Positions 1 to 8,204 of a stretch of 64,000 bases of DNA are shown one piece after another. The translations under genes and the position numbers were made by a program. Source of the stretch: Gordonia sp. KTR9 (GTDB lineage Bacteria; Actinomycetota; Actinomycetes; Mycobacteriales; Mycobacteriaceae); the NCBI RefSeq assembly GCF_000143885.2, contig NC_018581.1, positions 3,286,001-3,350,000 of the forward strand, given 5' to 3'. Each line of letters opens with the position of its first letter. Within the stretch, counting starts at the first letter, position 1. The notes beneath the pieces are model-generated. The model searched no databases, was not told the DNA's origin, and saw only the letters and a list, made by a program, of their open reading frames with translations.

Positions 1-1
1 G

Positions 2-955
2 CTCCGGGCAGGATATGACAAGCGACTCGCCCTCGGGGCCGTCATGGTGGCGGGGCTACCCGGTCAGCTGATCCCGCCGAGCATCCTGCTGATCATCTAC
101 GCGGGCGTCGCCGAAGTACCGGTGGGCAAACAGCTCTTGGCGGGTCTGGGTCCCGGACTCGTGGTGGCTGTCTTGTTCGCCCTGATCATCATCGCGGTGG
201 TCGCCGTCACACCGCGACTCGCTGGTTCTCGTGAAGTTCAGAGCCCGGAAGTCACCTGGAAGAGTCGGTTCGCCAGCCTCATTCCGACATGGCCGATTCC
301 GGCGCTCATCGCGATCATCGTGGTGGGCATGTTCACCGGTGTCGTCACCGCCACGGAAGCCGGCGCCTTCGCAGCGCTGTTCGCGATCGTCGTTCTCGTC
401 GTCAACACCCGACACACGAACACCACCTGGCGTCAGCTCTCGGCCGCCTGTACAGGCACGGTCTCGACCGTAGGGGCGATCTTCCTGCTGCTCATCGGTG
501 TCGAGATGCTCTCCCGGATGATGGCGTTGACCGGAATCAGTACCAAGTTCTCCGACGTCATCACCTCGTGGGATCTCTCCAGGGTCGAATTCCTGCTCCT
601 GATGACCGTCGTGTATCTCGTCCTCGGCGCCTTCATGGAATCGCTCCCCATGATCCTGCTCACGGTCCCGATCCTGATCCCGACCTTGACCGCACTGGAC
701 ATCTCGCTGCTGTGGTTCGGCGCGTTCGTGGTGCTGATGGGCGAGATCGCGATGCTCACACCGCCCGTCGGAATCCTGTCGATGATCGTCTATGCGATCG
801 TCCGCGATCCGTCGGTCAACATGGGTCAGAAGATCACCATTCGGGACGTCTTCGTCTCGGTCGGCTGGTTCTTGCCCGGAGCCGCCGTCGTGGTCGGTGT
901 GCTGATCGCGTTCCCTGAGATCTCGACGTGGCTGCCGGACAGGGGCAGCGGTTAG
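2..955 (+). CDS. TRAP transporter large permease (DctM-like), 3' part
   Basis: C-terminal 317 residues of the large membrane subunit of a TRAP (tripartite ATP-independent periplasmic) transporter, which moves carboxylate-type substrates with an ion gradient. The frame is open from the first complete codon at 2 (LRAGYDKRLALGAVMVAG), so the true start lies left of the window; the ATG at 44 is internal. The segment LPGQLIPPS and a long run of hydrophobic helices, including a late TPPVGILSMI stretch, are typical of DctM. It ends shortly before a decayed SDR on the opposite strand. The small permease and binding protein are not visible and would be expected upstream. The substrate cannot be deduced; import of a substrate for the neighbouring catabolic cluster is an inference. 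Confidence 0.9.
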   Translation, partial: LRAGYDKRLALGAVMVAGLPGQLIPPSILLIIYAGVAEVPVGKQLLAGLGPGLVVAVLFALIIIAVVAVTPRLAGSREVQSPEVTWKSRFASLIPTWPIPALIAIIVVGMFTGVVTATEAGAFAALFAIVVLVVNTRHTNTTWRQLSAACTGTVSTVGAIFLLLIGVEMLSRMMALTGISTKFSDVITSWDLSRVEFLLLMTVVYLVLGAFMESLPMILLTVPILIPTLTALDISLLWFGAFVVLMGEIAMLTPPVGILSMIVYAIVRDPSVNMGQKITIRDVFVSVGWFLPGAAVVVGVLIAFPEISTWLPDRGSG

Positions 956-1034
956 ATCTGACCGTGGCGGTCCCGGTCGCGTTGGTCTCTGACCATGCGA
1001 TCCGGGGCCGGTTCGGCATGTCTTGGACCGGGAC

Positions 1035-1645
1035 CTACTCGGCCAGAAGACGGATCGACGCCGCGAGACGTTGCGCCTCGCTGGTAGCGTCCGCGAACTG
1101 ATCTGCCTCCGCGGAGTCGACGATCCGCGCGATTGTCGCACCGACCGTCTCTGAGGCGGCACCACGGCTCACATCGTGGCCGATCTCGCTGGCTACCAAC
1201 GTGTTCCCCTCCGTGGCAACGAATTTCGTATCCACATTGAATGAGCGGATACCTCGGTCGGCGAACTCGGCCTGCAGGGTCGGACCCGCGTGACGCCCGT
1301 TGTGGACAGGACATCGACTCCGCCCCACTCTGCGGAGACCTGCTCGGCAGCTGCGTGCGCACGGTGGCGAGGTCGGTCAGATCCAACGGCACCAGGAGCG
1401 TCCGCACGCCGAACCGTCTCGCGAGCTCAGCCGTCTCGGCCGAACTGCCTGGCAGCTTTGCGCGTATCGGGGGGATGCACCGTGACACTGCTGTCCAACG
1501 ATTCATCGCCCGCCACCGGACGAGCCGCCAACGCCACGTCATAACCACGCGACGAAAGCGCCAACGCAGTCGCTTTCCCGATACCCCGGCTCGCTCCCGT
1601 TGTCAGATCTCGCCGCCGCGCAGGATGTATCGGTGTGATCGGCAC
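1035..1645 (-). pseudogene. Short-chain dehydrogenase/reductase remnant
   Basis: Pieces of one SDR survive in different frames of the minus strand. The N-terminal Rossmann segment TGASRGIGKATALALSSRG lies around 1535-1605. A middle piece (AELARRFGVRTLLVPLDLTD) around 1355-1455 is in another frame. The C-terminal piece (GIRSFNVDTKFVATEGN) runs from about 1283 to the stop at 1035. The central part that should carry the NNAG and YxxxK motifs is missing, leaving about 610 bp instead of about 750. Both frameshift and internal deletion are therefore seen, and the gene cannot make an active SDR. It overlaps an alcohol dehydrogenase fragment at its 5' end, so the locus looks scarred by rearrangement. 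Confidence 0.7.
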
Positions 1646-1880
1646 CGGACCGCGGCCGCTCGAGTTGCCGACCGAGCGGCTCGTCGCCGGAGAGCTCCCC
1701 GTCCGCGGCTCGGTCGCCTACACCGTGGTCGATTCCAGAACTGCGGTGGCCGTGCTCGCCGACGGCTACGCCGGAGCGGTGGTGACAACAGTCGTACCAC
1801 TCGCCGACGCCCCAGCCATGCTCGCGTCGAGCCTGTCAGGCGACAACAAGGAGCTCAAGATCCTTGTGGGACCCGGGTGA
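1635..1880 (+). pseudogene. C-terminal fragment of a zinc-type alcohol dehydrogenase
   Basis: An 81-residue open frame whose sequence (ERLVAGELPVRGSVAYTV, then PLADAPAMLASSLSGD and KELKILVGPG) looks like the last 80 or so residues of a medium-chain zinc alcohol dehydrogenase, where a substrate/NAD domain tail normally ends in a similar strand. No Rossmann or zinc-binding part exists upstream; that space is occupied by the SDR remnant on the other strand. The GTG at 1635 has no convincing ribosome site. The last 26 bp overlap the 3' end of the hydrolase on the minus strand. It is best read as a truncated relic; family assignment is by eye and moderate. Confidence 0.45.
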
Positions 1881-2796
1881 GTGCCCGACCCAGTGCGACC
1901 GTCTGCACCCCGGCGAATTCCGTACTGCGCGTTCCCGGGAGCGAGGTGAAACCGTGGCAGACGTCCGGGACCACGTGCAACTCGGTCGGCACTCCGGCCT
2001 CGATCAGCCGCTGGGCATAGCCGATTCCCTCGTCGCGAAGCGGGTCCAGGCCCGCCACGAGGACGAAGGTCGGCGGCAACCCGGACAGATCTTCGACCCG
2101 GGCCGGCGCACCATGATCGCCGAGGTGCCGACGGTCCTTGCCCGCGTACAGATCCCACGACTGCAACACCTTCTCGCGATTCCACACCGGCGTATCGGTG
2201 AAGCGCATCGCCGAGTCCGTGTCCGCGCGATCGTCGGTCACGGGACAACCGAGCATCTGAAAGGCAAGGGACGGCCCGCCCCGGTCACGAGCCATCAGCG
2301 CCACCCCGGCCGCGATGCACGCGCCGGCGCTGCTGCCGGCGACGGCGAGCCGGCCGGCGTCGAAATCGCCTGCCGCAGCCCATTGCAACACCGCGTAGCA
2401 GTCCTCGAGCGCACCCGGGCACGGCCGTTCCGGCGCGAGTCCGTATTCGGGGTTCAGCACCGCGATTCCGAGTTCACGTGCCCAGGAGACGCATTGGGCC
2501 TCGATGGCTTCCCGGTCCCCCATGACGAACCCACCCCCGTGGATGTTGATCACGGCCGCGGGTTCCTGGACGCCCGCCGGCCGGTACACGGTGACGGCGA
2601 CCGGACCGTCGGGGGCCGCGACCTCGATCTCCTGCCGTTCGATGCCGGACAGGTCCAGCGGGGGCGCGCCGGCCATCGCCTGTTCGACCAGCGCACGACC
2701 GGCTGCGCGAGCGGCCAGTGGATCGTCGAGTGCCAGGTCCGGAAGATGCGGCGCGATCGCCGCGAGTTCGGGGTGTAGTCCTGTCGTGTCGATCAT
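1855..2796 (-). CDS. Alpha/beta hydrolase (hormone-sensitive lipase family esterase)
   Basis: 313-residue cytosolic carboxylesterase of the HSL (hormone-sensitive lipase) family. The oxyanion motif HGGGF is at about 86-90, the nucleophile elbow GSSAG at 154-158 (Ser156), Asp251 lies in GLDPLRDEG, and His281 in CHGF, so the full triad is present. Length fits the family (300-320). The ATG at 2796 has a strong upstream site (GAGGAGAGG). It is followed by a DoxX-type membrane protein gene and an aldehyde dehydrogenase on the same strand, which may form one transcription unit reading leftwards. Ester or lactone hydrolysis in the neighbouring catabolic pathway is an inference. Confidence 0.9.
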   Translation of the reverse strand: MIDTTGLHPELAAIAPHLPDLALDDPLAARAAGRALVEQAMAGAPPLDLSGIERQEIEVAAPDGPVAVTVYRPAGVQEPAAVINIHGGGFVMGDREAIEAQCVSWARELGIAVLNPEYGLAPERPCPGALEDCYAVLQWAAAGDFDAGRLAVAGSSAGACIAAGVALMARDRGGPSLAFQMLGCPVTDDRADTDSAMRFTDTPVWNREKVLQSWDLYAGKDRRHLGDHGAPARVEDLSGLPPTFVLVAGLDPLRDEGIGYAQRLIEAGVPTELHVVPDVCHGFTSLPGTRSTEFAGVQTVALGRALTRVPQGS

Positions 2797-2848
2797 CGGG
2801 GTACCTCTCCTCGAGTTCGGTGCGCGGGCGCGTGGGTGTCAGTGCCGG

Positions 2849-3322
2849 TCAGGCCGGCTCGGTCGTGACGGGACGATAGAAGGCGAGGAGCAGACCGATC
2901 CCCGCGACGAGTCCGCCGACCAGCCCGATGACGAGTCCCCACCAGCCGTCGAGCAGGGGCTCAGACCCGAGCAGGTGATCGAGCGAGAGCCCCCCCGGTC
3001 CGGTGACTGCGACGCCGACGGCGACCACGGCGAGGATCATGTTGTACTCCCAGCCATTGCCGTTCACGAAGAACCCGTCGGCACGATGCACGGTGTAGGC
3101 GGCGACGAACATGACGGCGACGATCCCGGCCGCGGCGAACGAGGTCAGCAGACCGGCCGCGAAGAGCACCCCCGCCACCGCCTCGGTCGATGCGGCCAGG
3201 ACGGCGTGCAACCGTCCGGGCCGCATTCCGATCGAGTCGAACCAGCGGCCGGTTCCCGGTATCCGGCCGCCGCCGTAGAACTTGTTGATCCCGTGAGCCG
3301 CGACAGTGAGGCCGACGGCCAC
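2849..3322 (-). CDS. DoxX-family integral membrane protein
   Basis: 157-residue protein with four hydrophobic segments and the DoxX-type N-terminal signature AVGLTVAAHGINKFYGGG. DoxX proteins are small membrane proteins often found beside oxidoreductases; the exact biochemical role is unknown. Start choice is uncertain. The GTG at 3322 has no close ribosome site, and the upstream codons (IDAIDLGLLFIR) look like the natural first half of helix 1. A purine-rich AAAGGAAAG sequence lies further upstream, so translation may begin at a rare ACG or ATC codon near 3361-3366. It lies between the aldehyde dehydrogenase and the HSL-type hydrolase on the same strand. Confidence 0.8.
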   Translation of the reverse strand: MAVGLTVAAHGINKFYGGGRIPGTGRWFDSIGMRPGRLHAVLAASTEAVAGVLFAAGLLTSFAAAGIVAVMFVAAYTVHRADGFFVNGNGWEYNMILAVVAVGVAVTGPGGLSLDHLLGSEPLLDGWWGLVIGLVGGLVAGIGLLLAFYRPVTTEPA

Positions 3323-3388
3323 GCGGATGAACAGCAGACCGAGGTCGATGGCGTCGATCGTTCTTTCCTTTCTTCGGTCGGGCCGAGT

Positions 3389-4870
3389 TCAGCCCGCGTG
3401 ATACTTGATGGTCTTGATCTCGGAGTAATCGGCGATACCCGCCTCTCCGAGTTCGCGGCCGAGACCGGACCGCTTGTAGCCGCCGAACGGATCCCAACCC
3501 GGCGAGGCCCCGGACCCGCCGTTGATGTGGACCTGTCCGGTCCGGATGCGCCTGGCCATCTCGAAGGCCCGGCCCGCATCCGCGGAGAAGATCGCTCCGC
3601 CGAGCCCATAGTTCGAGTCGTTGGCGATCGCAATCGCCTCGTCGTCGTCGCGAAAGGACATCACCGCCGCGACGGGTCCGAAGACCTCCTCCTGCGCCAG
3701 CCGGGTCGAGTTGTCGACGTCGGCGAACACCGTGGGCTCCACGAAGAACCCTCTGGCGAAGTCCGGGCGGCCGCCTCCGGTCACCAGCGTCGAACCGGCC
3801 GCTCGCGCATCGTCGACGAATCCCTCCACCTTCTCCCGCTGGGCGGCACTGATCAGGGGTCCCATCGACGTCGACGGGTCGGCGGGATCCCCCAAGCGGA
3901 TCGCGCGCACCCGGTCAGCCAGACCGGAGACGTAGTCGTCGTAGATATCTGCGTGTACCAAGTGACGAGTGGTCAGTGCGCATCCCTGGCCCGATTGGGT
4001 CATCACGCTGCCGAGTCCCATGGTGATCGCGGCGCCGAGATCGGCATCGGAGCGCACGATCATGGCCGACTTGCCGCCCAGTTCGAGAAGCACCCGCTTG
4101 ATGGTCGGCGCCGCCTGGGCGGCGACGGCAGCTCCGACCGCCTCCGAACCGGTGAACGACACGAGATCGACCCGGGGGTCGGTACACATCAGGGCACCGA
4201 CGTCAGCTCCCCCGTTGACGACGTTGACGACCCCCGGCGGAAACCCAGCCGCCTCGGCCGCCTCGGCCATCAGCGCGGCGGTCAACGGAGTGTTCGGCGA
4301 GGGCTTGAGCACGACAGTGTTGCCGCAGGCCAACGCCGGACCGAGCTTGGCGACATTCAGGTGGAACGGGAAGTTGTACGCGGTGATCGCCGAGACCACG
4401 CCGACCGGCTCACGGACCTGCGCCGACCCTCCCAGCCACGACGTGCCGTCCGGACGCGGATTGACCTGTAGCGGAAGTGTCGTCACCTCGGGAGCGCGGG
4501 CCTGCTCGACGTAGTAGTCGAGATGGGCCAGCGGCGCGAGCAGGTGGACGGGGCGCACCGTGGCCGACGGGGCCCCGGTCTCGAGCGTGATGGCAGCGGC
4601 CAGGGAATCCAGACGCGCCCGCAGTTCGTCGGCGAAACGGCCCAGCAGTTCCGACCGCTCGATTCGGTTCATCGTCGGCCAGGGTCCGGAGTCGAACGCA
4701 CGGCGCGCCGCTGCGATCGCGCGGTCGCAGTCTGCGGCCGTGCCGACCGCGGCGGTGGCCGCCTCTTCCTCGGTTGCCGGATTGATCACCGGCATCCGAC
4801 GGCCCTCAACACCGTCGGTCCAGGTGCCGTCGATGTAGAGCTGGGTCTTGTCGATCACGGTCGTCTCCAT
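3389..4870 (-). CDS. NAD(P)-dependent aldehyde dehydrogenase
   Basis: 493-residue aldehyde dehydrogenase that oxidises an aldehyde to the acid with NAD(P). The general-base motif ELGGKS is at about 263-268 (Glu263) and the catalytic Cys297 in GQGCALTTR, followed by EEVFGP and the C-terminal FGGYKRSGLGRE signature. Length is normal. It follows a cyclase-family gene on the same strand; a similar ALDH + cyclase pair is repeated at 14.6-17.1 kb. There is no obvious ribosome site before the ATG at 4870, which lies next to an AT-rich stretch (CTAATAGTCTCGATCGATTG). Translation may be leaderless. Substrate unknown; the cluster suggests a xenobiotic or terpenoid/steroid-like intermediate. Confidence 0.95.
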   Translation of the reverse strand: METTVIDKTQLYIDGTWTDGVEGRRMPVINPATEEEAATAAVGTAADCDRAIAAARRAFDSGPWPTMNRIERSELLGRFADELRARLDSLAAAITLETGAPSATVRPVHLLAPLAHLDYYVEQARAPEVTTLPLQVNPRPDGTSWLGGSAQVREPVGVVSAITAYNFPFHLNVAKLGPALACGNTVVLKPSPNTPLTAALMAEAAEAAGFPPGVVNVVNGGADVGALMCTDPRVDLVSFTGSEAVGAAVAAQAAPTIKRVLLELGGKSAMIVRSDADLGAAITMGLGSVMTQSGQGCALTTRHLVHADIYDDYVSGLADRVRAIRLGDPADPSTSMGPLISAAQREKVEGFVDDARAAGSTLVTGGGRPDFARGFFVEPTVFADVDNSTRLAQEEVFGPVAAVMSFRDDDEAIAIANDSNYGLGGAIFSADAGRAFEMARRIRTGQVHINGGSGASPGWDPFGGYKRSGLGRELGEAGIADYSEIKTIKYHAG

Positions 4871-4926
4871 CTAATAGTCTCGATCGATTGAGTTGCATTC
4901 CGCCGCAGCGGATTCCAGTGTCGCCG

Positions 4927-5916
4927 TCATTTCAGCACCAGCGGGTTGAGGGGCGAACCTACGCCACCCACGACCGGCAGCGGTGCCGCGACGAACATGC
5001 CGGTGTACACCCCGTCCTCGGCGCAGTCGCGAGCCCAGTCATCGAGGTCGAACAACTCTCCGAGGAGCAGACCCAGATCGCGCAGCGCCGCGATGTGCAG
5101 CGGCAACACCGCATCCCCGTCCGGATTGGGCAGGGCCTCGACGGTACGCGTGTCGGTGGCCACCATCGCCACATCGGCGTCGGCCAGCCAGGGAGCAACG
5201 GACGGGGCGAGGCCGGCCGCACGGGTTCGCGGCGACCGGTCCGGCCCCAGGAACGCTTCGAGCCAACCCGTCCTGATCAGCAGGATGTCGCCAGGCTGGA
5301 CCGTCACGCCAGCCGCGGCCAGCGTCGATTCCAGTCCGTCGGCGTCCACGACTCCGGTGTAGGGGTCCAACTCGAGGTGCCGAGCTGCGTCGACGAGAAC
5401 TGCTCGGCCGACGATTCCACCGGCCAGATGATGGACGCCCAGCCGGCGGGCACCCGACCGCGCAGTGGTCAGACCTGCCCAGTAGCCGTTGTACATGGTG
5501 TCGTCGGCCGCGACGTGCGCGAGTCCGTCGAGCTGCGTTGCGCCCTGCAGGGGCATGACGACGATGTCATCGGAGGTCTGGAAGCCCAGCGCAGACCGAT
5601 CACCGACGATGTCGTCGACGGTCGAGCTGGTGAAGGTGTGCAAGGTGGCGACGCGACTGCCGACGACCGGCGATCGCTTGCCGATCGGCAGCGCAAGGGA
5701 AAATGATTTTCCGCTGCGAATCTGCCGTCCTGCCTCCACGATCCGGTCGTCGGTCAGCAGGTTGGCGGTTCCGCGTTGGTCCTCCGCGCCCCACCGTCCC
5801 CAGTTGTTGGGGGTTCCAGGGCGAGCCCCCACCACCTTGCCGTCGGTCGAGACGGTGTAGGCCGGAGGGTGCCACGCTTGTATCTGCTCATCATCGGGAA
5901 GACGCATAGGCGCCAT
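4927..5916 (-). CDS. Cyclase family protein (metal-dependent hydrolase, PF04199-like)
   Basis: 329-residue member of the cyclase/kynurenine-formamidase-like metal hydrolases, which open amide or lactone-like rings. The usual HGTHxDxPxH metal motif appears as GATQLDGLAHV, with Gln where the motif His would be, as in an actinobacterial branch of the family. The later segment GDILLIRTGW is also typical. The ATG at 5916 abuts a 14-bp palindrome and has no ribosome site, so the message may be leaderless or start at the internal Met4. It is transcribed divergently from the ACAD at 6023 and precedes an ALDH. Substrate unknown. Confidence 0.85.
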   Translation of the reverse strand: MAPMRLPDDEQIQAWHPPAYTVSTDGKVVGARPGTPNNWGRWGAEDQRGTANLLTDDRIVEAGRQIRSGKSFSLALPIGKRSPVVGSRVATLHTFTSSTVDDIVGDRSALGFQTSDDIVVMPLQGATQLDGLAHVAADDTMYNGYWAGLTTARSGARRLGVHHLAGGIVGRAVLVDAARHLELDPYTGVVDADGLESTLAAAGVTVQPGDILLIRTGWLEAFLGPDRSPRTRAAGLAPSVAPWLADADVAMVATDTRTVEALPNPDGDAVLPLHIAALRDLGLLLGELFDLDDWARDCAEDGVYTGMFVAAPLPVVGGVGSPLNPLVLK

Positions 5917-5930
5917 ATTAGTTAACTAAT
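5917..5930. promoter_or_regulatory. 14-bp perfect palindrome in divergent promoter
   Basis: ATTAGTTAACTAAT is a perfect inverted repeat directly beside the cyclase start and about 90 bp upstream of the ACAD at 6023. It lies in a short AT-rich island (5915-5945) in otherwise GC-rich DNA. It is probably an operator or core promoter serving both directions; the regulator is unknown. It resembles only loosely the shared box found at 11906, 18485 and 26258. Confidence 0.5.
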
Positions 5931-6022
5931 TAGACTATTAACAGAGGATCCGGCATGATCGTTCCACACAGTCGGCCAGCCCGCCTGAGCGCTGCCGCCT
6001 CCGGTACGAGTAAGGAGGTCTC

Positions 6023-7192
6023 ATGGACCTGCAGTTCGATCGCGAAGAAGTCGACTTCCGTGAATCGGCGCGCGAGTGGTTGACGGCGCACGTCCCCGCG
6101 GAGCGACGTCCGGAAGACGGCAAAGCGATGCGCGACTTCGACAACGCCTGGCAGCGGACGCAATACGACGGCGGCTGGGCGGGAGTCTCGTGGCCGCGCG
6201 AGTACGGCGGGCTCGGCCTGTCGGTTGTCAAACAGCTGATCTGGTACGAGGAGTACGCACGCGCCCAGGCTCCGTACACCGGGACGACGTTCCCGGCACT
6301 GTTCTACGGGGGCCCGACGCTCGCCCTCCGCGGGACCGACGCACAGCGCACCGAGCACCTGCCCAAGATACTCCGTGGCGAGGAGATCTGGTCACAGGGA
6401 TTCTCGGAGCCGTCGGGGGGATCGGATCTCGCGTCCGTCCGTACTCGTGCTGTGATCGACGGTGATCACCTGGTGGTGAACGGCCAGAAGGTGTGGTCGA
6501 GCTATGCCGACGTCGCCGACTACCATTTCTGCCTCTTCCGCACCGATCCTGAAGCCCCAAAGCGCCAAGGCCTCTCGTGGGTGCTCGTACCGCTGGGCAC
6601 GCCGGGTATCGAGGTCCGCCGGATCAAGACGCTCGCCCGGAACCACCACTTCTGCGAAGTGTTCTACGACGACGTTCGCGTTCCTCTGGCGAATGTGGTC
6701 GGCGGACTCGGCAACGGTTGGACCGTCGCCATGAACACGCTCGGATTCGAACGCGGCTCCGCGTTCCTCACCGAACAGCTCGAACTGTCACACGCCGTCG
6801 ACGAGCTGATCGAGCTGTGCAGGCGGCGAGACTCGCCGTCCGGTTCGGGGCGCGCGATCGACGACGAGAGCATCGCGGTCGAACTCGCGGACCTCCGTGC
6901 CAGTGTCGCCGCCCTGCGCGCCATGAGTTATCGAAGCGTCTCGAAGTCGGTCCGGGGTGGCGTGCCCGGGCCCGAGGGCTCGATCATCCGCCTGTATTTC
7001 GCCGAGTTGCGCCAGCAGGTCGCCGCTCTCGCGATGAAGGTGCTCGCGGCCGACGGCCTCGAGTTCCAGCCCTACTGGGAGGACGGGTGGTCCGGGCTCT
7101 GGCTCTGGGACTTCGCCCGCACGGTCGGGGCCGGTACCTCCGAGATCCAACGCAACATCATCGGCGACCGAGTCCTCGGCTTGCCACGCTGA
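6023..7192 (+). CDS. Acyl-CoA dehydrogenase, catalytic-type subunit
   Basis: 389-residue flavoprotein of the acyl-CoA dehydrogenase (ACAD) family, which introduces the alpha-beta double bond into a CoA ester. Seen: FSEPSGGSDLAS (flavin/substrate contact), GQKVWSSYADVADY, and the C-terminal GAGTSEIQRNIIGDRVLGL. The residue before GT is Ala rather than the Glu of MCAD-type enzymes. It starts at an ATG with a good site (TAAGGAGG). A second, smaller ACAD-like gene follows 28 bp downstream. This large + small arrangement matches heteromeric steroid-type ACADs (alpha2beta2 FadE pairs). The two probably form one enzyme. Confidence 0.95.
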   Translation: MDLQFDREEVDFRESAREWLTAHVPAERRPEDGKAMRDFDNAWQRTQYDGGWAGVSWPREYGGLGLSVVKQLIWYEEYARAQAPYTGTTFPALFYGGPTLALRGTDAQRTEHLPKILRGEEIWSQGFSEPSGGSDLASVRTRAVIDGDHLVVNGQKVWSSYADVADYHFCLFRTDPEAPKRQGLSWVLVPLGTPGIEVRRIKTLARNHHFCEVFYDDVRVPLANVVGGLGNGWTVAMNTLGFERGSAFLTEQLELSHAVDELIELCRRRDSPSGSGRAIDDESIAVELADLRASVAALRAMSYRSVSKSVRGGVPGPEGSIIRLYFAELRQQVAALAMKVLAADGLEFQPYWEDGWSGLWLWDFARTVGAGTSEIQRNIIGDRVLGLPR

Positions 7193-7220
7193 CACCGGCC
7201 CCCATCTCGATTGGACAATC

Positions 7221-8204
7221 ATGGATCTACTACTCGACGACGACGAACGCGAGATCCAGGACCTCGCCCGCGACTTCTTCGCGGCACACGCCGGTCCCGC
7301 TCAGGCACATTCGATCGCCGCCGGTGATGCGGTCACATCACTCATCGCGAGCAGCGCCGAGCTGGGATGGTTCGGTCTAACGGTCTCCGAAGCCCAGGGC
7401 GGGCTGGGACTCTCGCAGAAAGAGCTGGTGCTGGCACACCGCGAGGCCGGGCGTGCTCTCGCTCCGCTGCGCCTGCTCGCCACCACGATCGCCGCGGCCG
7501 CGGTCGCCGACGGCGAGGATGTCTCGTTGTTGGCCCGGCTCTTGTCCGGCGACGCCGTGGCAGCGCTCGCCATCCCGGTGACATCGGGATACCTGCTGCT
7601 CGACGCCGACTCCGACACCACGATCGCGGTGTCCGTGGGTACGGAGTCGACAACGGTCAGCGCCGTCGCGGTCACCGATGCCGAGCCCGCGGACCTGATC
7701 GACGCGGCGACACCGGCACTCAAGATCTCCGCGCTGGGAGAAACCCTGGTGAGCGCAGATGCGGGCGCCGGCTCGCAAGCCGTGCTGGCGGTCGCGGCTG
7801 CGCAGGTCGGCATCGCGTCGACATGTCTCGACCTGGCCGTGACCTATGCACGCGACCGGACGGCGTTCGGCAAGCCGATCGGCTCCTTCCAAGCGATCAA
7901 ACACCGCTTGGCCGACGTCGCCGTGGCCCTCGAGGCCGCCGACGCGCAACTCGCCTTCGCCGCGACCGCTGCTGCCGAGGGACGTGAGGGCGCCGGCTGG
8001 GAAGCGTCCGTCGCCAGGCTCCTCGCCACCCGCGCGGCGACCGCTGCGACATCTGCCACTATCCAGACGCACGGTGCGATGGGTACCACCTGGGACCACG
8101 ATGCTCACCTCTATCTCGAGCGGGCAACAGTGCTCGACCACGTCGGGTCGCGCGGGTCGGCCCTCGCGCATTCGGTCCTCTCGGGCACCGGAGTGACGCC
8201 ATGA
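7221..8204 (+). CDS. Acyl-CoA dehydrogenase, small partner subunit
   Basis: 327-residue ACAD homologue, shorter than usual and lacking the C-terminal GTSEIQ-type motif. It keeps the flavin-adenine contact motif YARDRTAFGKPIGSFQAIKH. In two-gene steroid-type ACADs one subunit is similarly reduced and contributes part of the FAD site; this gene fits that role beside the 389-residue subunit. Its stop overlaps the start of the ferredoxin reductase gene (ATGA at 8201), showing translational coupling. The start ATG at 7221 has only a weak ribosome site. It could also work alone, but the missing motif argues against that. Confidence 0.9.
   Translation: MDLLLDDDEREIQDLARDFFAAHAGPAQAHSIAAGDAVTSLIASSAELGWFGLTVSEAQGGLGLSQKELVLAHREAGRALAPLRLLATTIAAAAVADGEDVSLLARLLSGDAVAALAIPVTSGYLLLDADSDTTIAVSVGTESTTVSAVAVTDAEPADLIDAATPALKISALGETLVSADAGAGSQAVLAVAAAQVGIASTCLDLAVTYARDRTAFGKPIGSFQAIKHRLADVAVALEAADAQLAFAATAAAEGREGAGWEASVARLLATRAATAATSATIQTHGAMGTTWDHDAHLYLERATVLDHVGSRGSALAHSVLSGTGVTP

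Noticed and set aside
956..1036. Hairpin GGTCCCGGTC / GACCGGGACC after the TRAP gene
   Set aside because: Arms of 10 bp are separated by about 50 nt; too loose to call a terminator.
2504..4471. Long plus-strand open frame of 655 codons
   Set aside because: It lies antisense to the hydrolase, DoxX and ALDH genes, is Arg/Asp/Gly-rich and has no family wording; high-GC DNA gives such shadow frames.
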